Shown here: one piece after another, positions 52,784 through 63,264 of the stretch
How positions within the stretch are numbered: the first letter of the stretch is position 1
Layout: each line of letters starts with the position of its first letter
NCBI RefSeq assembly: GCF_014649695.1
Contig: NZ_BMTN01000007.1
Span: 186,001 to 250,000 of the forward strand
DNA from: Streptomyces kurssanovii
GTDB lineage: Bacteria; Actinomycetota; Actinomycetes; Streptomycetales; Streptomycetaceae
Length of the DNA: 64,000 bases
Direction: 5' to 3'
Program-made: the position numbers and the translations under genes
Notes under the pieces: model-generated
Seen by the model: the letters and a program-made list of their open reading frames with translations, nothing else
The model's database searches: none
What the model was told of the DNA's origin: nothing

Positions 52784-53560
52784 CGGGCGGCCCACGTCCG
52801 CTGCGCGAGCCCTGTTCCCCCGCCTCCGCCGTACCGAAGCGCGGCTTCGCCCCGCCGCGGCCAGACCCCGGAGGCCCTGCACCGCGCGCCCGCGCGGTGC
52901 CCTCCATCTCCTACCCACGGCCCGCCGGCCGTGGGGGTGCGCCCGGACGGCTGATCTCGCTCCACGAAATCCGGCCGGCGGCGCTTGACCGGCCGGCGGG
53001 TCGTGTGTGGTCGGTGGCGTCGGCGTGCGTCGGCTGCGCCAGGCTCAGACTCGGCCGATGGGGTGTTCCCGGCCTGGTCGGCGGCGCCGGCCTGCGCCGG
53101 CCGGGCTTGCCGGGCCGGCGGCTCCTGCCGGGCCGGCTGCGCTCGCGTGCGTCGGCCGGCAAAGGCCCGGACTTCGCTGGTGGGCATTCTCGGACCTGCC
53201 TGCCGCGGCCGAGCTCTTCGCCGGCCAGGTTCCGGACCTCCTGCGGCGGCTCGAGGCTTCGCAGGCGGCTCATGCCTCCGCCGGAGGGAGGCACATCCAG
53301 CCTCGCCGGCGTTTGAGGCGCGGGGGTCGGTGGGGTTCCCCCCACGCCGCCAGGCGTAGGGGGAGGAGCCCCCGCAAGCACCGCGCGGAGCGCGGTGGCG
53401 GGTCCGGGCGGAGCCCCCACACGGCGGAGCCCCACATCGGTACAGCGGGGAAGGGGCGGGGTGGGGGAAACGCCCCGCGCAGCGGTCCCGGACCCGGCGC
53501 TAGGGTCGTCGCGCACGACCACGCACCGCCCACCGCTGGGGCCCGCACGAAGGACATCGC
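52784..53560. other. Long GC-rich intergenic region
   Basis: 777 bp. Reading frames on both strands here are Arg/Pro/Gly-rich and lack recognisable domains, so no gene is called. It contains many short CCGGCC/GGCCGG palindromes (53030-53160) and the dispersed-repeat block at 53286-53425. The last 80 bp should hold the promoter of the first SseB gene. Confidence 0.5.
53286..53425. repeat. Streptomyces dispersed intergenic repeat
   Basis: The block contains AGCCTCGCCGGCGTTTGAGG followed by CGCGGGGGTC, an imperfect inverted run GGGGTTCCCCCCACGCC / GGCGTAGGGGGAGGAGCC, and GGTCCGGGCGGAGCCCCC. From experience, CCGGCG[TA]TTGAGG..GGGG..GGAGCCCC elements occur many times between genes in Streptomyces chromosomes. 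Function is unknown; folding into transcript hairpins is likely. Confidence 0.6.
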
Positions 53561-54310
53561 ATGGACATACCCCGCACCGGCTGGCCCGGCAACGAGCTCG
53601 AAGAGGTGCTCGCCGCCTCCCTCGGCAACCCCGCGGCCGGAGGCCGCCTCGTCGAGGTGCTCGGCCGCAGCCCGATATGGGTCCCGCTGCCCAACGGCGG
53701 CAGTCAGGAGAGCCGGGACCTGGATCTGCCGACCATGGAGATCGACGGCGCCGCTTACGTCCCCGTGTTCAGCTCCGAGCAGCAGTTCCTCCAGTGCGTC
53801 GGCGCCCATATGCCCTTCACCGTCGCGCCCGCCAGGGACTTCGCCCGTGGGCTGCCGCCGCAGCTCGGTATCGCCGTCAACCCGGGCGGCTCCGTGGGCG
53901 TCCCGTTGCCGCCCGCCGCGGTCGCCGAACTGTGCCGGGTGGGGCGGACGCCGCTCGAGGGTCCGGCCTCCGGCGGCCGGGTGCGGCTCTTCGAGCCGGA
54001 CTGGCAGGAGGAGCCGGTCGACTTCCTCGCCGCCGCGGCCGGCGAGTTCGAGGCCGTCGGCGTCGTGCTGACGGGCCGCCGCGCGCTCGCCTCCGTCGAG
54101 GGCGACGCGCCGACGCTCTTCATCGGTGTGCAGCTCTCGTCGTGGGAGGGCGTCGAGCGCAACGCCCCCATGGACGCCCTCGGCCGGGCCATGGGCCGGG
54201 TGCAGCCGCCGTGGCCGGTCAACCTGGTGCTTCTCGACGTCGCGCAGGATCCGGTGGCCGACTGGATGCTCGAGCGCGTGCGCCCCTTCTATCAACGACA
54301 GCACGCGTAG
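53561..54310 (+). CDS. SseB family protein
   Basis: A 249-residue protein of the enhanced serine sensitivity (SseB) family. The N-terminal domain has WPGNELEEVLAASLGNPAAG, YVPVFSSEQQFLQCV and LGIAVNPGGSVGVPLPP; a C-terminal SseB-C-like domain ends PVADWMLERVRPFYQR. The biochemical role is unknown; overproduction of SseB in E. coli affects serine sensitivity. ATG at 53561. A second SseB protein lies 134 bp downstream on the same strand. Confidence 0.85.
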   Translation: MDIPRTGWPGNELEEVLAASLGNPAAGGRLVEVLGRSPIWVPLPNGGSQESRDLDLPTMEIDGAAYVPVFSSEQQFLQCVGAHMPFTVAPARDFARGLPPQLGIAVNPGGSVGVPLPPAAVAELCRVGRTPLEGPASGGRVRLFEPDWQEEPVDFLAAAAGEFEAVGVVLTGRRALASVEGDAPTLFIGVQLSSWEGVERNAPMDALGRAMGRVQPPWPVNLVLLDVAQDPVADWMLERVRPFYQRQHA

Positions 54311-54444
54311 GGCTCGGGTCCGACACGAAAGAGAGACCCTGTGGTCAAGTCTTTGCCAGGAGGGCCGATTAAGCTGGTTTGATGGCCTGACCAGCCTGAC
54401 AGAGGCTGTGCGGAACGGTGGGACCGAACGAGGGGCGGAACAGG

Positions 54445-55236
54445 GTGAGTGCGTCAGGCACCGCGGCGGCCGGGCAGGTCGAGCACATGCTGCGCCAGGT
54501 GACTCCCGGCCGCTACGACGCGTACGAGGCGCTGCTGCACGCCCTCGCCGACCCCGCGGGCGGCCGGATCTGGATGCTGCTGTGGCACGGACAGCCCGGC
54601 TCGCCCGACGCCCAGTACGGCAACATGGAGATCGACGGCGTCTGTTACGCCCCGTGCGTCACCTCCGCCCAGGAGCTGGCCGTCTCCGGCTGGAACCGTG
54701 CGCACGAGGTCACCACCGGCCGGGACATCGCCCGTGCCCTCTACCCGGACCGCTGGGGCATCTGGCTGAACCCGCACGCGCCCGGCGGCGGTGTCGGCGT
54801 GCCGTGGCTGGATCTGCGCCGTATCGCCACGGGCCTGGACCGGATGCCGGCGGGACCGCTGCGGCTGTCGGACCCGGCGATCGAGATCCCGCAGTTCTAC
54901 GCCCTGCTCACGCAGAACGCCCACCGCACCCCCGCCGTCCGCTCGCTGCGGCGTGCCTGGGTGCAGCCCGCGGTGGGGCCCGCGTACCTGGCCATCGGCC
55001 TGGATCTGTACGACACCGGTCCGCAGTCGGTCGAGACGGTGCGGGGGATGATGCGGCAGTCGGTGGCCGCCGTGCCGGACGGTCTGCCGGTGTCGACCGT
55101 GGCCATGTCCGACGAGTACGACCCGGTCACCATGTGGATGCGGGTCAATGCCCGCCCCTTCTACGACCGCGACGCCCACGCGGGGGCCCCGCCCGCCGGC
55201 GGCGGGTACGGATATCCTCCGCCGCACACCCGCTGA
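54445..55236 (+). CDS. SseB family protein, second copy
   Basis: A 263-residue paralogue with the same features: YDAYEALLHALADPAGGRIW, ICYAPC-like strand MEIDGVCYAPCVTSAQEL, WGIWLNPHAPGGGVGVPWLD, and a C-terminal DEYDPVTMWMRVNARPFYDR matching the ending of the first copy. The GTG at 54445 follows GGGGCGGAACAGG; a GTG at 54418 would add nine residues. A Gly/Pro-rich tail ends the protein. Function unknown. Confidence 0.83.
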   Translation: MSASGTAAAGQVEHMLRQVTPGRYDAYEALLHALADPAGGRIWMLLWHGQPGSPDAQYGNMEIDGVCYAPCVTSAQELAVSGWNRAHEVTTGRDIARALYPDRWGIWLNPHAPGGGVGVPWLDLRRIATGLDRMPAGPLRLSDPAIEIPQFYALLTQNAHRTPAVRSLRRAWVQPAVGPAYLAIGLDLYDTGPQSVETVRGMMRQSVAAVPDGLPVSTVAMSDEYDPVTMWMRVNARPFYDRDAHAGAPPAGGGYGYPPPHTR

Positions 55237-55326
55237 GCTGGGCCGCAGCGGAAATGACGGGAAAGAACTCCGCCGGATGTCAAGGGTGTTAAATCGCCTG
55301 GCGGGGATGTCCCGTATCTGCCCGGT

Positions 55327-55355
55327 TTGTTGAGTGTCCGGGTCTCGAGTAGGTA
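55327..55355 (+). promoter_or_regulatory. Putative promoter of the oligopeptide ABC importer operon
   Basis: TTGTTG at 55327-55332 and TAGGTA at 55350-55355 are separated by 17 bp, about 90 bp before the start codon of the binding-protein gene. Moderate match to vegetative Streptomyces promoters. Confidence 0.45.
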
Positions 55356-55447
55356 TCACCGCTATCCGGACTGTTCTCCCAGGTGTCTCCCGTCTGTAGT
55401 GTTCGGCCGTCAAGACCTCTCCCACGGCGGAACCTCGGGGTGGACCC

Positions 55448-57118
55448 ATGCGAATATTCAAGTCCGGAGCTGTCCGGGCGATCACGGCGGCGGTGGCCGT
55501 CGGCCTGATCGCCACCGGCTGCGCCAGCGAGCGGGGCAAGGACGGTGACAAGGGGGGCGACAAGGACACGTTCGTGTTCGCCGGCGCCGGTGACCCCGGC
55601 TCCCTCGACCCTGCGCTCGCGAGCGACGGTGAGACCTTCCGGGTCACCCGTCAGGCCTTCGAGGCCCTGCTCGAGCACGAGTCGGGCGGCAGCAAGCTCG
55701 TCGGCGGCCTCGCCGAGAAGTGGTCGAGCGACCCGGCCGGCAAGGTGTGGACGTTCAACCTGCGCAAGGGTGTGAAGTTCCACGACGGGGAGGCGTTCAA
55801 CGCCGCCGCGGTCTGCGCGAACTACGACCACTGGTTCAACTGGAAGGGCACCTACCAGTCGAGCGCGGTCTCGTACTACTGGCAGACCATCATGGGTGGC
55901 TTCGCCAAGAACGAGGACAAGGAAGCCCCCAAGCCGAACTACAAGTCCTGCACGGCGAAGGACGAGAACACGGCGGTCATCGAGGTCAACGAGCCCTCGG
56001 CGAACCTGCCCGGCGGCTTCTCCCTCCAGGCGCTGGCGATCCACTCGCCGAAGGCCCTGAAGGAGTACGCGAAGCAGGACGCGACCGCCAAGGGCGACGC
56101 GATCACGTACCCCAAGTACAGCCAGGAGGCCGGCACGGTCGCCGGCACCGGCCCGTACAAGATCACGAAGTGGAACAAGGGCAACAAGGAAGTCACCCTT
56201 GAGCGCTTCGACGATTACTGGGGCGAGAAGGCCAAGGTCAAGAACCTGGTCTTCCGCACGATCGACACCGAGGCCGGCCGCCGTCAGGCGCTGCAGGCCG
56301 GTGACATCGACGGTTACGACCTGGTCGCTCCGGCCGATGTGAAGACGCTGGAGAAGGAGGGTTACGAGGTCCCGACCCGTGACGTCTTCAACATCTTCTA
56401 CGTCGGTATGACGCAGTCGAAGAACCCCGCGCTGAAGAAGCTCGAGGTCCGGCAGGCCATTTCGCACGCCATCGACCGCGAGGGCATCGTCAAGACGCAG
56501 CTGCCCGAGGGCGGCAAGGCCGCGACCCAGTTCATGCCCGACACGGTCGCCGGTTTCTCGGACAAGGTGAAGACCTACCCGTTCGACACCAACAAGGCCA
56601 AGGAGCTCCTCAAGAAGGCCGGTGAGGAGAAGCTCAAGATCGAGTTCTGCTACCCGACCGAGGTCACGCGCCCCTACATGCCGGCGCCGCAGGACATGTT
56701 CGAGCGCATGAAGGCGGACCTGGAGAAGGCCGGCATCACGGTCGTCCCGAAGGCCATGAAGTGGGCCCCGGACTACCTGGACGCCACCGAGGCCGGCTCC
56801 TGCGCCCTGCACATGCTGGGCTGGACCGGTGACTTCAACGACGGCTACAACTTCATCGGCACCTGGTTCGCCGGTCCCGACAAGCAGTGGGGCTTCGACG
56901 ACAAGAAGGTCTTCGACTCCGTGAACGCCGCGTCGAAGGTCACCGACCCCGCGGGTCGCGTGGAGGCCTACAAGAAGGCCAACGAGACGATCATGGAGTA
57001 CGTCCCGGGTGTCCCGATCTCGGCCTCCCCGCCGGCGATCGCGTTCGCCAAGAACGTCAACCCGCCGAAGGTCTCCCCGCTGACGCAGGAGAACTTCGCC
57101 GAGGTCTCCTTCAAGTAA
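55448..57118 (+). CDS. Oligopeptide ABC transporter substrate-binding lipoprotein (SBP_bac_5)
   Basis: A 556-residue lipoprotein: AVRAITAAVAVGLIATGCAS gives the lipobox. The mature part carries the family 5 pattern, VFAGAGDPGSLDPALASDGE, GGLAEKWSSD, TFNLRKGVKFHDGEAFNA, GTGPYKITKWNKGNKEVTLE and RQAISHAIDREGIVKTQL. It binds peptides outside the cell and delivers them to the permeases. First gene of a five-gene operon; ATG at 55448. Confidence 0.95.
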   Translation: MRIFKSGAVRAITAAVAVGLIATGCASERGKDGDKGGDKDTFVFAGAGDPGSLDPALASDGETFRVTRQAFEALLEHESGGSKLVGGLAEKWSSDPAGKVWTFNLRKGVKFHDGEAFNAAAVCANYDHWFNWKGTYQSSAVSYYWQTIMGGFAKNEDKEAPKPNYKSCTAKDENTAVIEVNEPSANLPGGFSLQALAIHSPKALKEYAKQDATAKGDAITYPKYSQEAGTVAGTGPYKITKWNKGNKEVTLERFDDYWGEKAKVKNLVFRTIDTEAGRRQALQAGDIDGYDLVAPADVKTLEKEGYEVPTRDVFNIFYVGMTQSKNPALKKLEVRQAISHAIDREGIVKTQLPEGGKAATQFMPDTVAGFSDKVKTYPFDTNKAKELLKKAGEEKLKIEFCYPTEVTRPYMPAPQDMFERMKADLEKAGITVVPKAMKWAPDYLDATEAGSCALHMLGWTGDFNDGYNFIGTWFAGPDKQWGFDDKKVFDSVNAASKVTDPAGRVEAYKKANETIMEYVPGVPISASPPAIAFAKNVNPPKVSPLTQENFAEVSFK

Positions 57119-57129
57119 TCGAAACCCCA

Positions 57130-57174
57130 GCGGGTCCGCCCGGCCACAGAACCTCGGTGGCCGGGCGGACCCGC
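57130..57174 (+). terminator. 18-bp hairpin between the binding-protein and permease genes
   Basis: GCGGGTCCGCCCGGCCAC at 57130-57147 pairs perfectly with 57157-57174. Located inside the operon, it probably attenuates transcription so that more binding protein than permease is made. Confidence 0.85.
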
Positions 57175-57204
57175 ATCGACGCACGTAAGAAAGGGGCACG
57201 CGGG

Positions 57205-58209
57205 GTGCTGCGACTCGTCGTACGAAGACTGCTACAGCTCATACCCACCCTGCTCGGCCTGTCGGTTCTGCTCTTCCTCTGGCTGAACCGGCTGCCCGGC
57301 GGACCCGCCTCAGCGATCCTGGGCGAGCGGGCGACCGAAGCCGAAGTGGCGCGTATCAACCGGGCCCTCGGGCTCGACCAGCCCGTCTACGTCCAGTACT
57401 GGCGCTTCCTCAAGCGCATCTTCGAACTGGACCTCGGGACGTCCACCCAGACCGGTCAGCCGGTGTGGGACGAGTTCGCGACGCGGTTCCCGGCGACGGT
57501 GGAACTCAGCATCGTCGCGATCCTCATTGCCATCGTTGTCGGCATCCCGATGGGCTACCTGGCGGCCAAGCGCCGCGGTGGCTGGCTCGACGTCGGCGCG
57601 GTGTCCGGATCGCTCATCGGCATCTGCATCCCGGTCTTCTTCCTCGCCCTGATCCTCAAGGGGATCTTCGCCGTCCAGCTGCAGATGTTCCCGAGCTACG
57701 GACGGCTCGACACCGGCATGGACGCCACCGACATCACCGGTTTCGCCGTCCTCGACGGACTGCTGACCGGCGAGCTGGACGCCAGCCTGGACGCGATGCA
57801 CCATCTGATCCTGCCCGCCATCGCACTGTCCTCCATCCCGCTCGCCGTCATCGTGCGCATGACCCGGGCCAGCGTGCTGGAGGTCCTCGGCGAGGACTAC
57901 GTCCGCACGGCCGAGTCCAAGGGTCTCGACAAGCGGGTCGTCCGCGGCCGGCACGTGCTGCGCAACGCTTTGCTGCCTGTGGTCACCGCCGTGGGTCTGC
58001 TGACCGGAAGCCTGCTCTCCGGCGCGGTGCTGACCGAGTCGGTCTTCTCCTTCAACGGGATCGGCAACTTCATCCGCACCTCGATCGACGCCCGCGACTA
58101 CCCGGTGCTCGTCGGGTTCATCCTCTTCATCGCGATGGTGTACGTCCTCATCAACCTCCTGGTCGACCTCGCGTACAGCCTTATCGACCCGAGAGTGCGG
58201 GTGCACTGA
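57205..58209 (+). CDS. Oligopeptide ABC transporter permease (DppB/OppB type)
   Basis: A 334-residue inner-membrane protein starting at the GTG at 57205, which has AAAGGGG upstream. VVRRLLQLIPTLLGLSVLLF is the typical first helix, ATVELSIVAILIAIVVGIPM and AIALSSIPLAVIVRMTRASV the core, with the EAA-type loop YVRTAESKGLDKRVVRGRHV contacting the ATPases. It ends DLAYSLIDPRVRV as usual. The second permease follows immediately. Confidence 0.95.
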   Translation: MLRLVVRRLLQLIPTLLGLSVLLFLWLNRLPGGPASAILGERATEAEVARINRALGLDQPVYVQYWRFLKRIFELDLGTSTQTGQPVWDEFATRFPATVELSIVAILIAIVVGIPMGYLAAKRRGGWLDVGAVSGSLIGICIPVFFLALILKGIFAVQLQMFPSYGRLDTGMDATDITGFAVLDGLLTGELDASLDAMHHLILPAIALSSIPLAVIVRMTRASVLEVLGEDYVRTAESKGLDKRVVRGRHVLRNALLPVVTAVGLLTGSLLSGAVLTESVFSFNGIGNFIRTSIDARDYPVLVGFILFIAMVYVLINLLVDLAYSLIDPRVRVH

Positions 58210-58210
58210 C

Positions 58211-59173
58211 GTGACGACCATGACGAAGAAGGCCGACAAGATCGACCGGCTCGCCGAGCTGATGCAGACGTCGGAGGTCACGAGCGGCGCGAGCCTGTGG
58301 CGCGAGGCCATGCGGCGGCTCAAGGCCAGCAAGATGGCCATCATCGGCGCCGTCATCATCGCGTTGTTCGTGCTCCTCGCGATCATCGGACCGTGGCTCG
58401 CCCCGCACAGCCCGTCCGCCCAGACGTGGCGCGGCGAAGTGTTCGCCAACAAGGGACAGTTCGTCGGAGCGCGCGGCGAGAACTGGTTCGGCCTCGACCA
58501 CCTGGGCCGCGACATGTTCTCCCGGATCCTCGTCGGAGCCCGGCAGACCCTGATGGTCGGCGTGGTGTCGATGCTCATCGGTCTGATCGTCGGCGCGCTC
58601 GTCGGCGTTCTGTCCGGCGCCGCGGCGACCCTCGGCGGCAGGACCGGTGAGCGCGTCGACACCGTGATCATGCGCTTCACCGACATCATGCTCTCGCTGC
58701 CGTCGCTGCTGCTGGCGGTCTCCATCGCCGCGGTGATGGGCCAGTCGCTGACCACCGTGATGATCGCGGTCGGCGTCGTGCAGATCCCGATCTTCGCGCG
58801 CCTGCTGCGCGGCTCGATGCTGGTGCAGGGCAGCAGCGACTACGTGCTCGCGGCCAAGGCGCTCGGCATCCGCAAGAAGCGGATCGTCCTCACTCAGATC
58901 CTGCCGAACTCGCTCAGCCCGGTGATCGTCCAGGCGACGCTGAGCCTCGCCACCGCGATCATCGAGGCCGCGGCCCTGTCCTACCTGGGCCTCGGCAACC
59001 CCGACCCGGCGATCCCGGAGTGGGGCGTCATGCTCGCCCAGGCAGAACGGTTCTTCGACAACGAGCCGATGATGGCGGCCTACCCCGCCATCGGCATCAT
59101 CATCACCGCCCTCGGCTTCACCCTGCTCGGCGAGGCCATGCGCGAAGCCCTCGACCCGAAGCTGCGAGGCTGA
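58211..59173 (+). CDS. Oligopeptide ABC transporter permease (DppC/OppC type)
   Basis: A 320-residue membrane protein. MAIIGAVIIALFVLLAIIGP is the N-terminal helix, WFGLDHLGRDMFSRILVGAR the conserved DppC segment, and YVLAAKALGIRKKRIVLTQI the EAA loop. GNPDPAIPEWGVMLAQAE and a C-terminal helix follow. GTG start at 58211, one base after the upstream stop codon. Confidence 0.95.
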   Translation: MTTMTKKADKIDRLAELMQTSEVTSGASLWREAMRRLKASKMAIIGAVIIALFVLLAIIGPWLAPHSPSAQTWRGEVFANKGQFVGARGENWFGLDHLGRDMFSRILVGARQTLMVGVVSMLIGLIVGALVGVLSGAAATLGGRTGERVDTVIMRFTDIMLSLPSLLLAVSIAAVMGQSLTTVMIAVGVVQIPIFARLLRGSMLVQGSSDYVLAAKALGIRKKRIVLTQILPNSLSPVIVQATLSLATAIIEAAALSYLGLGNPDPAIPEWGVMLAQAERFFDNEPMMAAYPAIGIIITALGFTLLGEAMREALDPKLRG

Positions 59174-59179
59174 AGTCCC

Positions 59180-60174
<995 letters not shown>

Positions 60175-60178
<4 letters not shown>

Positions 60179-61560
60179 GCCTGCTCGAACTCGACGACGT
60201 GAAGGTCCACTTCCCCGTCAGGAAGGGCGTCCTCTTCAACCGCACGGTCGGCCATGTCTACGCGGTCGACGGTGTGTCGCTGAAGGTCGAGGCCGGTCAG
60301 ACGTACGGGCTGGTGGGCGAGTCGGGCTGCGGCAAGACGACGCTCGGCCGCGGTGTGCTGCGGCTCGTGGACATCACCGACGGCGAGGTCGTCTTCGACG
60401 GGACGGACCTGGCGAAGCTGCCGGAGGAGGAGATGCGCCGGTACCGCCGGCGTCTGCAGATGGTCTTCCAGGACCCGCTCGGCAGCCTCAACCCGCGGCA
60501 GAACATCGAGTCGATCCTCAGCGAGGGCATGGCCGCGCACGGGATCGGCAAGGACCAGGACGAGCGCCGGGAGCGGATCAAGGAGATCCTCGCCAAGGTG
60601 GGCCTGCCCACCAACGCGCTCTCGCGCTATCCGCACGAGTTCTCCGGTGGTCAGCGCCAGCGCATCGGCATCGCCCGGGCGCTGGTCCTCGAGCCCGACG
60701 TGATCATCTGCGACGAGCCGGTCTCGGCGCTCGACGTGTCGGTGCAGGCGCAGGTGATCAACCTGCTGGAGGAGCTCCAGGAATCGATGGGCCTGACGTA
60801 CCTCGTCATCGCCCACGACCTCGCGGTCGTCCGGCACATCTCGGACGTCATCGGGGTCATGTACCTCGGGTCCCTCGTGGAGGAGGCGCCGAGCGACGCG
60901 CTGTACGCGGGACCCAAGCACCCGTACACCAAGGCGCTCATGTCGGCGGTCCCGGTGCCCGACCCCGAGGTGGAGGACCGCCGCGAGCGGATCCTGCTCC
61001 AGGGCGACCTGCCCTCGCCGGCCAACCCGCCGGCCGGCTGCCGCTTCCACACCCGGTGCCCCTGGGCCCAGGACAGGTGCGCGGCCGAACGCCCGGTGCT
61101 GACGGACGTCGGTGACGGGCACAAGGTGGCCTGCCACTTCGCGGCCGAGATCGAGGCGGGGACGCTGGAGCTGACGCGCCCGACCGGCATCGAGGCGGTC
61201 ACGGAGACCAAGGCCGTCGCGGCGGAGGGCCCCGACGCCGACAAGGTCGCGATCCCGGCGCAGTCGTCCGGGGACCAGCCGGCGGAGAAGAAGGCGGAGA
61301 AGCAGGAGCAGGACTCCGCGGAGGCGGACGCTCTCGCGAAGGCCGACGCTCTCGCGAAGGCCGACGCTCCGGTCGAGGCCGACGCTCCCGCCAAGGCTGA
61401 GGCTCCGGCCGGGGCCGACGAAGCGGCCGAGGCCGACGCTCTCGCCAAGACGGACGACGTGCCGCCCGCGGACGACGCCGATGCCGGTAAGGCCGACGCC
61501 GACGACGCCGACGCTCCGGAGTCGGACGCCTCCGGCGCGGAGTCGGCCAAGACCGGCTGA
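60175..61560 (+). CDS. Oligopeptide ABC transporter ATP-binding protein (DppF type) with long acidic Ala-rich tail
   Basis: A 461-residue ATPase coupled to the previous gene by ATGA. Walker [21 protein letters not shown], signature [17 protein letters not shown], Walker [19 protein letters not shown], and the C-terminal cysteine region [19 protein letters not shown] are normal. Beyond about residue 345 there is a roughly 115-residue extension rich in Ala, Asp and Glu with [20 protein letters not shown]-like repeats, absent from standard DppF proteins (about 330-350 residues). Confidence 0.94.
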
Positions 61561-61606
61561 CGGACCGCCGCACATCTTGGGGCACCGGGCGTTGTAGAAC
61601 TGTCCG

Positions 61607-62260
61607 GTGCTCCAAGAACTGTTCACACCCTCCGTCCAGCATGCTCTCGAGATCGTCGGCATCTTCGTCTTCGCGATCTCCGGGGCGCTGCTCGCCGTCC
61701 GCAAGAACTTCGACGTGTTCGGCATGGCGGTCCTCGCCGAGGTCACGGCGCTGGGCGGCGGGCTGCTGCGCGACCTGATCATCGGGGCCGTACCGCCCGC
61801 GGCCTTCACCGATCTCGGGTACTTCGTCACGCCGCTGGTCGCGACGGCGCTGGTGTTCTTCCTGCACCCGCACGTGGAGCGGATCCAGGTGGCGGTCAAC
61901 GTCTTCGACGCGGCCGGACTCGGCCTGTTCTGCGTGACGGGCACGACCAAGGCGTACGAGTACGGTCTCGGACTCACCTCCTCCGCCACCCTCGGCCTCG
62001 CCACGGCCGTCGGCGGCGGTGTGCTGCGCGATGTGCTGGCCAACGAGGTGCCCTCGCTGCTGCGCTGGGACCGTGACCTGTACGCCGTGCCGGCGATTGT
62101 GGGAGCGACGATGGTCGTGGTGTGCATCCGCTTCGAGGCGCTGAACCCGTTCACGAGCGGGCTGGCCGTGGTGACGGCGTTCGTCCTGCGGCTGCTGGCG
62201 ATGCGCTTCCACTGGCGTGCGCCGCGTGCCTGGAACCGGCGTTCCGAGATGAGCGAGTGA
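61607..62260 (+). CDS. Trimeric intracellular cation channel (TRIC)-family membrane protein
   Basis: A 217-residue, seven-helix protein made of two homologous halves, each with the glycine-rich kinked segment: LGGGLLRDLIIGAVPP near residue 45 and VGGGVLRDVLANEVPSLLR near 130. This is the UPF0126/TRIC family, K+-permeable channels in bacteria. GTG start at 61607. It follows the peptide importer operon by 46 bp and may be co-transcribed. Confidence 0.9.
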   Translation: MLQELFTPSVQHALEIVGIFVFAISGALLAVRKNFDVFGMAVLAEVTALGGGLLRDLIIGAVPPAAFTDLGYFVTPLVATALVFFLHPHVERIQVAVNVFDAAGLGLFCVTGTTKAYEYGLGLTSSATLGLATAVGGGVLRDVLANEVPSLLRWDRDLYAVPAIVGATMVVVCIRFEALNPFTSGLAVVTAFVLRLLAMRFHWRAPRAWNRRSEMSE

Positions 62261-62359
62261 GGACCGGCGGCCGACGACAAGCGGTCGCGGCCGGGTGGCA
62301 CCGGCGTGACGCCGTGCACAAAGCTACCGCTTAGTAGTTGTCTGTTGTACCGTACCGCC

Positions 62360-63211
62360 ATGGCAGAAGCAGCGACTCAGGCGACCGTCGGCAACAGTGA
62401 ATTCGACCGGGACACGGCGATCACGCGGCGCGCGGACGGCGTCTACGACGTGGAACTCTCGGCGGGCTGGACGATCATCCACGCGGTCAACGGCGGTTAC
62501 CTGCTGGCCCTCATGGGCCGGGCACTCGGCGACGCGCTGCCGCACCCCGACCCCTTCTCCGTGTCGGCGCACTACCTCACGGCCTCGCAGCCGGGGCCCG
62601 CGGTGATCCGCACCCAGACCGTGCGCACCGGCCGCACGCTCTCCACCGGTCAGGCGTCCCTCTTCCAGTACGAGGAGGACGGCGCCGAGGTCGAGCGGAT
62701 CCGCGTGCTGGCCACCTACGGCGACCTGGACTCCCTGCCCGACGACGTCCGCACCGCCGCCGTGCCCCCGGCGATCCCGCCGCTCGAGCAGTGCCTCGGA
62801 CCGGCCGACGGGCAGCCCGCGATCCCCGGTAGCTCCGCGATCACCGACCGGCTCGACATCAAGCTGGACCCGGCGACCGTGGGCTGGGCGATCGGCGCGC
62901 CCTCCGGCAAGGGCGAGATGCGGGGCTGGTTCGGTCTCGCGGACGGCCGCGACGCGGATCCGCTCTCCCTGCTGCTGACGGTGGACGCGCTGCCGCCGAC
63001 GTCGTTCGAGCTCGGGCTCTCCGGCTGGACCCCGACGGTCGAACTGACCACCCACATCCGCTGCCGCCCGGCGCCCGGACCGCTGCGGGTCTCGATCACG
63101 ACGCGGAACCTGGCGGGCGGCTTCCTGGAGGAGGACGCGGACGTCTGGGACTCCGCGGACCGCCTGGTGGCCCAGTCCCGCCAGCTGGCCAAGGCTCCTC
63201 GGGGCCGGTAG
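62360..63211 (+). CDS. Acyl-CoA thioesterase family protein (double hotdog)
   Basis: A 283-residue protein of the TesB-like/4HBT_3 superfamily: WTIIHAVNGGYLLALMGRAL and FSVSAHYLTASQPGPAVIRT belong to the first hotdog domain; LPPTSFELGLSGWTPTVELT and LAGGFLEEDADVWDSADRLV to the second. It would hydrolyse acyl-CoA esters. ATG at 62360 in a locally AT-rich leader (TTAGTAGTTGTCTGTTG at about 62332-62348). Convergent with the TetR gene. Confidence 0.85.
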   Translation: MAEAATQATVGNSEFDRDTAITRRADGVYDVELSAGWTIIHAVNGGYLLALMGRALGDALPHPDPFSVSAHYLTASQPGPAVIRTQTVRTGRTLSTGQASLFQYEEDGAEVERIRVLATYGDLDSLPDDVRTAAVPPAIPPLEQCLGPADGQPAIPGSSAITDRLDIKLDPATVGWAIGAPSGKGEMRGWFGLADGRDADPLSLLLTVDALPPTSFELGLSGWTPTVELTTHIRCRPAPGPLRVSITTRNLAGGFLEEDADVWDSADRLVAQSRQLAKAPRGR

Positions 63212-63264
63212 CACCTCCTCCGCGGCCCTGCCGCATCGGCGCACCCCGCCCGCAGGAACGACTC

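Noticed and set aside
52911-53522. 203-codon minus-strand frame in the long intergenic region
   Set aside because: Pro/Arg-rich with no recognisable domain, and it runs through the dispersed repeat.
61310-61460. CRISPR-like short repeats in the tail of the DppF-type gene
   Set aside because: The repeats are contiguous codon-level low-complexity repeats within a coding frame, without spacers.
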